From: Kiritimatiellia bacterium
GTDB taxonomy: Bacteria; Verrucomicrobiota; Kiritimatiellia; RFP12; UBA1067
Reading direction: 5' to 3'
Length of the DNA stretch: 7,616 bases
Assembly: GCA_017965685.1 (NCBI GenBank)
Contig: JAGCPM010000200.1
Span: 1-7,616 of the forward strand
The stretch's first letter is position 1. Every line of letters starts with the position of its first letter. The notes below the pieces were generated by a model. It searched no databases. It had not been told where the DNA came from and was given only the letters and a program-made list of their open reading frames with translations. The position numbers and the translations under genes are program-made. Positions 5,987 to 7,616 of the stretch are shown here, piece by piece.

Positions 5987-7287
5987 ATGATTTTGGATAT
6001 GTCAGTATTGTCCATAAGTCCCGTGAAGCGCTCCGATCCAGGCCCGATGGAGGTCGTTAGCGCGGGCAGTCCCGTGTGCGAGCCGCTTGTCCAGCCGACT
6101 CCAGCCCTGTCCTGCATTATCCGGCGGGCCTTGTCGCCGAGCCCGCTTCCGGCATAATGCCGTTTTAGGCTCTTTATCTCCGCATCGGTGAGGGTCATCG
6201 GATCCGAGCCGTCGCCATTGAACTTGAACCCGTAGCATTCCGTCATTAGCGCGGCGATCGCGTCGAAATCCGCCCCTTGCTTCTTGAGCTCATGATACCT
6301 TTTGCGAAAAGCGTCCGTCGAACACGTCTGGTTCGCGAGGCGCTCCATGTAAAACGCGTAGCCTGTTCCGGCAAATCCCATCGTCATACCGCCCGTCTCA
6401 TGGTCGCCTGTCACGACGATCAGCGTGTCTGGATGTGTTTTCTGGAATTCCAGCGCAACCTTGACGGCATCGTCCAGCTCCAGCATGTCGCGGAGGTTCG
6501 CAGCCGCTTCGTTCGCATGGCCCGCCCAATCGACGCGTCCGCCCTCGACCATGAGGAAGAAACCGTCTCCCAGGAAATCGAGCGCGAACTTCGTGATCTC
6601 CGGCAGCCTGGGGCCATCCCCTTTCGCGTCAATCGCGTAGGGCAACGCATCCTCGCCGACACGCCACCAGACCTTGTCTCCCGGACGCGCCGAGCGCTTC
6701 AGCGTTTCAAGTCCTTCACGGCCTTCCGCCACCATATAGCCGGCCTTGGCCGCATTGTCGTAGGTGTTGCCGTTTTTCCCGTTGTACTTGCCGGCCAGTC
6801 CTCCGCCCATGAAGAGATCGAATCCGCTCGCTACGAGGTCCTGCCCGATTTCATACAGCATCGAACGGCTCTTCTGGTGCGCATAGAATCCCGCGGGCGT
6901 CGCATGGTTTATCGTGACGCTCGTCACGATGCCGACCTTCCTGCCGCTCTTCTTCGCTGCCTCCGCGCACGATTCGAGCCGCCTGCCTTTCGCGTCCACC
7001 CCGATAGATCCGTTGGCCGTCTTCTCTCCGCAGGCTATCGCCGTGGACGCCGCCGCGGAATCAGTGACGAGCGAGGATGCTGAGTAGGTGCGCGTGGTTC
7101 CCTGGCAGGGGAATGCGTTTATGGCGAGCGGGCCATTGCCCATTTTGCGCGAAAACTCCTCGGCGACCATCCGCTGCGGAGTGGACATTCCATCGCCGAT
7201 GAAGAGTATCACGTTTCTCGGTGTGTCGGCGGTGGCCGCCGCCGCCAAGACAAGCGCGACGCCAAAGATCGCAAAAGAATTTCTCAT
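5968..7287 (-). CDS. Exported alkaline phosphatase, PhoA family
   Basis: This is a two-zinc, one-magnesium phosphomonoesterase that would release phosphate outside the cytoplasm. The 439 residues start with a clear signal peptide (1-20, cleavage after ATA). Motifs follow the family order: GDGM (31-34) with metal ligand D32; VTDSAAAST (74-82) with nucleophile S77; HATPAGF (128-134), where H128 stands at the E. coli D153 position as in animal enzymes and T130 is a ligand; R141 as the likely phosphate-binding Arg; VEGGRVDWAGH (247-257) with E248, D253 and H257; TGDHETGG (293-300) with D295 and H296; and SGSHTG (401-406) with the late His H404. All catalytic residues are present, so it should be active. 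There is no Shine-Dalgarno sequence, but this ATG is the only one that keeps the signal peptide. It heads the operon with YibE/F and GH20. Confidence 0.93.
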   Translation of the reverse strand: MRNSFAIFGVALVLAAAATADTPRNVILFIGDGMSTPQRMVAEEFSRKMGNGPLAINAFPCQGTTRTYSASSLVTDSAAASTAIACGEKTANGSIGVDAKGRRLESCAEAAKKSGRKVGIVTSVTINHATPAGFYAHQKSRSMLYEIGQDLVASGFDLFMGGGLAGKYNGKNGNTYDNAAKAGYMVAEGREGLETLKRSARPGDKVWWRVGEDALPYAIDAKGDGPRLPEITKFALDFLGDGFFLMVEGGRVDWAGHANEAAANLRDMLELDDAVKVALEFQKTHPDTLIVVTGDHETGGMTMGFAGTGYAFYMERLANQTCSTDAFRKRYHELKKQGADFDAIAALMTECYGFKFNGDGSDPMTLTDAEIKSLKRHYAGSGLGDKARRIMQDRAGVGWTSGSHTGLPALTTSIGPGSERFTGLMDNTDISKIMESFWR

Positions 7288-7296
7288 AGCGTTAGA

Positions 7297-7326
7297 AGTA
7301 TATCAAATTCCCGCCGATTGCGTCAA
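7297..7326 (-). promoter_or_regulatory. Alkaline phosphatase promoter giving a nearly leaderless mRNA
   Basis: On the minus strand TTGACG (7321-7326) and TATACT (7297-7302) are 18 bases apart, and TGA just before the -10 box provides an extended -10 TGn. Each hexamer matches consensus at 5 of 6 positions. Only 9 bases lie between the -10 box and the ATG at 7287, so transcription should begin 2 to 5 bases before the start codon. No PHO-box-like repeat is evident. Confidence 0.65.
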
Positions 7327-7346
7327 TTGACCAAAAATGGTAATAT
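7318..7346 (+). promoter_or_regulatory. Possible weak divergent promoter
   Basis: On the plus strand TTGCGT (7318-7323) and TAATAT (7341-7346) are 17 bases apart, and TGG before the second box could act as an extended -10. The match is only partial (about 3 of 6 and 4 of 6). It overlaps the phosphatase -35 box on the other strand and would serve a start at 7378. Confidence 0.25.
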
Positions 7347-7377
7347 CTACCGGGTCAGCAAAAAAGAAAGGAAGACC

Positions 7378-7616
7378 ATGGGGCTCGACAAAGAAGAAAA
7401 GCAAACAGCACCACCCCCATGGGGGTGGTCGCCGGCGCAAAAGAAAAACGCCCACGACATCGAGGAAATCGTGTATAATTGGAGTTTCCTCTCAACCCAT
7501 TACACGAAAGGTCGACATCGTGAGCAAAAGAAAGTATACCATAAAAAAGGACGCAGGTCTACACCTGACAGACAGGCAACGCGAAATCCTCGGGACTGCA
7601 TGGAACGCCTATGTCA
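7378..7616 (+). CDS. Possible small gene, partial at the right edge, unknown
   Basis: ATG 7378 follows AAAGGAAG (7367-7374) with a spacing of 5 bases from AGGA, and the frame stays open for 79 codons to the window end. The first 35 residues are charged and plausible (begin MGLDKEEKQ, then PPPWGW and AHDIEEIVYNW). After that the sequence is rich in Arg, Lys and His and looks like a shadow of the GTG-started frame that overlaps it from 7520. The perfect palindrome 7410-7429 lies inside it. Either it is not a gene, or it shifts frame before 7520. No family is recognised. Confidence 0.22.
   Translation, partial: MGLDKEEKQTAPPPWGWSPAQKKNAHDIEEIVYNWSFLSTHYTKGRHREQKKVYHKKGRRSTPDRQATRNPRDCMERLC
7410..7429. 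repeat. Perfect 20-bp palindrome
   Basis: The sequence is its own reverse complement with centre CATG: arms ACCACCCC and GGGGTGGT. In RNA it can form an 8-bp stem with a 4-base loop. No T-run follows on the plus strand; on the minus strand the sequence after it is moderately T-rich but interrupted. It may be a site for a dimeric regulator between divergent genes, or a poor terminator for a minus-strand gene lying to the right. Confidence 0.6.
7474..7512 (+). promoter_or_regulatory. TATAAT box and ribosome binding site for the right-edge gene
   Basis: TATAAT at 7474-7479 is a perfect -10 hexamer, but no good -35 box stands 16 to 18 bases upstream. A transcript starting near 7486 would have a leader of about 34 bases, with AAAGG (7507-7511) placed 8 bases before GTG 7520. 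Confidence 0.4.
7520..7616 (+). CDS. 5' end of an unknown gene running off the right edge
   Basis: GTG 7520 opens a frame that continues to the window end (32 complete codons). It reads (M)SKRKYTIKKDAGLHL followed by TDRQREILGTAWNAYV. The Lys/Arg-rich start and the LTDRQREIL-like helix would fit a small nucleic-acid-binding protein, but too little is visible to name a family. The -10 box and ribosome binding site upstream are in suitable places, and the residue make-up looks more protein-like than the overlapping frame started at 7378. Confidence 0.45.
   Translation, partial: MSKRKYTIKKDAGLHLTDRQREILGTAWNAYV

Noticed and set aside
6277..7083. Plus-strand open frame of 268 codons opposite the alkaline phosphatase
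   Set aside because: It is fully antisense to a gene with all catalytic motifs intact; composition is Arg-rich with no domain.
7410..7450. Rho-independent terminator at the 20-bp palindrome
   Set aside because: No T-run follows on the plus strand, and only an interrupted T-rich stretch follows on the minus strand; there is no gene end next to it in this window.

Overview
The window is GC-rich bacterial DNA with closely packed genes and stop/start overlaps. It comes from an organism that makes pyrimidines with a two-subunit class 1B dihydroorotate dehydrogenase and exports several enzymes. The mix of class 1B PyrK/PyrD, exported glycan enzymes and an animal-like N-acetylneuraminate lyase would suit a gut or mucin-associated anaerobe, possibly of the Planctomycetes-Verrucomicrobia-Lentisphaerae-Kiritimatiellae group. 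That placement is a guess from gene content and style; no marker gene is present.

Left part (1-2050, plus strand): a tightly coupled operon segment. It begins with the 3' end of a gene whose C-terminus looks like a degenerate family-4-type uracil-DNA glycosylase domain. pyrK follows with a TTG start that overlaps the previous stop (TTGA), then pyrD, whose start overlaps the pyrK stop by 7 bases. PyrD oxidises dihydroorotate at an FMN. PyrK passes the electrons through a [2Fe-2S] cluster and FAD to NAD+. The promoter lies outside the window.

Middle and right part (2057-7287, minus strand, reading right to left): an exported PhoA-type alkaline phosphatase is driven by a good sigma70-like promoter placed so close to the ATG that the mRNA should be almost leaderless. 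Its stop overlaps (ATGA) the start of a 982-codon open frame that holds two normally separate proteins: an eight-helix YibE/F membrane protein and an exported GH20 beta-N-acetylhexosaminidase with its own signal peptide, start codon and Shine-Dalgarno sequence. Next comes an N-acetylneuraminate lyase gene (nanA type) with its own near-consensus promoter, whose -35 box includes the stop codon of the GH20 gene. The lyase gene converges on pyrD with only 6 bases between the stops.

Together the minus-strand genes suggest scavenging of amino sugars, phosphate and sialic acid from glycans: the phosphatase and hexosaminidase act outside the cytoplasm, and the lyase splits sialic acid inside it. No sialidase or transporter is visible here.

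Right edge (7288-7616): a short regulatory region with the phosphatase promoter, a perfect 20-bp palindrome, a TATAAT box, and the 5' end of one or two plus-strand genes that run off the window. The points most worth a second look are the YibE/F-GH20 junction, where one base in an A5 run decides between fusion and a normal ATGA overlap; the nearly leaderless phosphatase mRNA; and the degenerate glycosylase-like gene coupled to pyrK. I see no CRISPR array, tRNA, rRNA or insertion sequence, and no clear case for a wholly new system.
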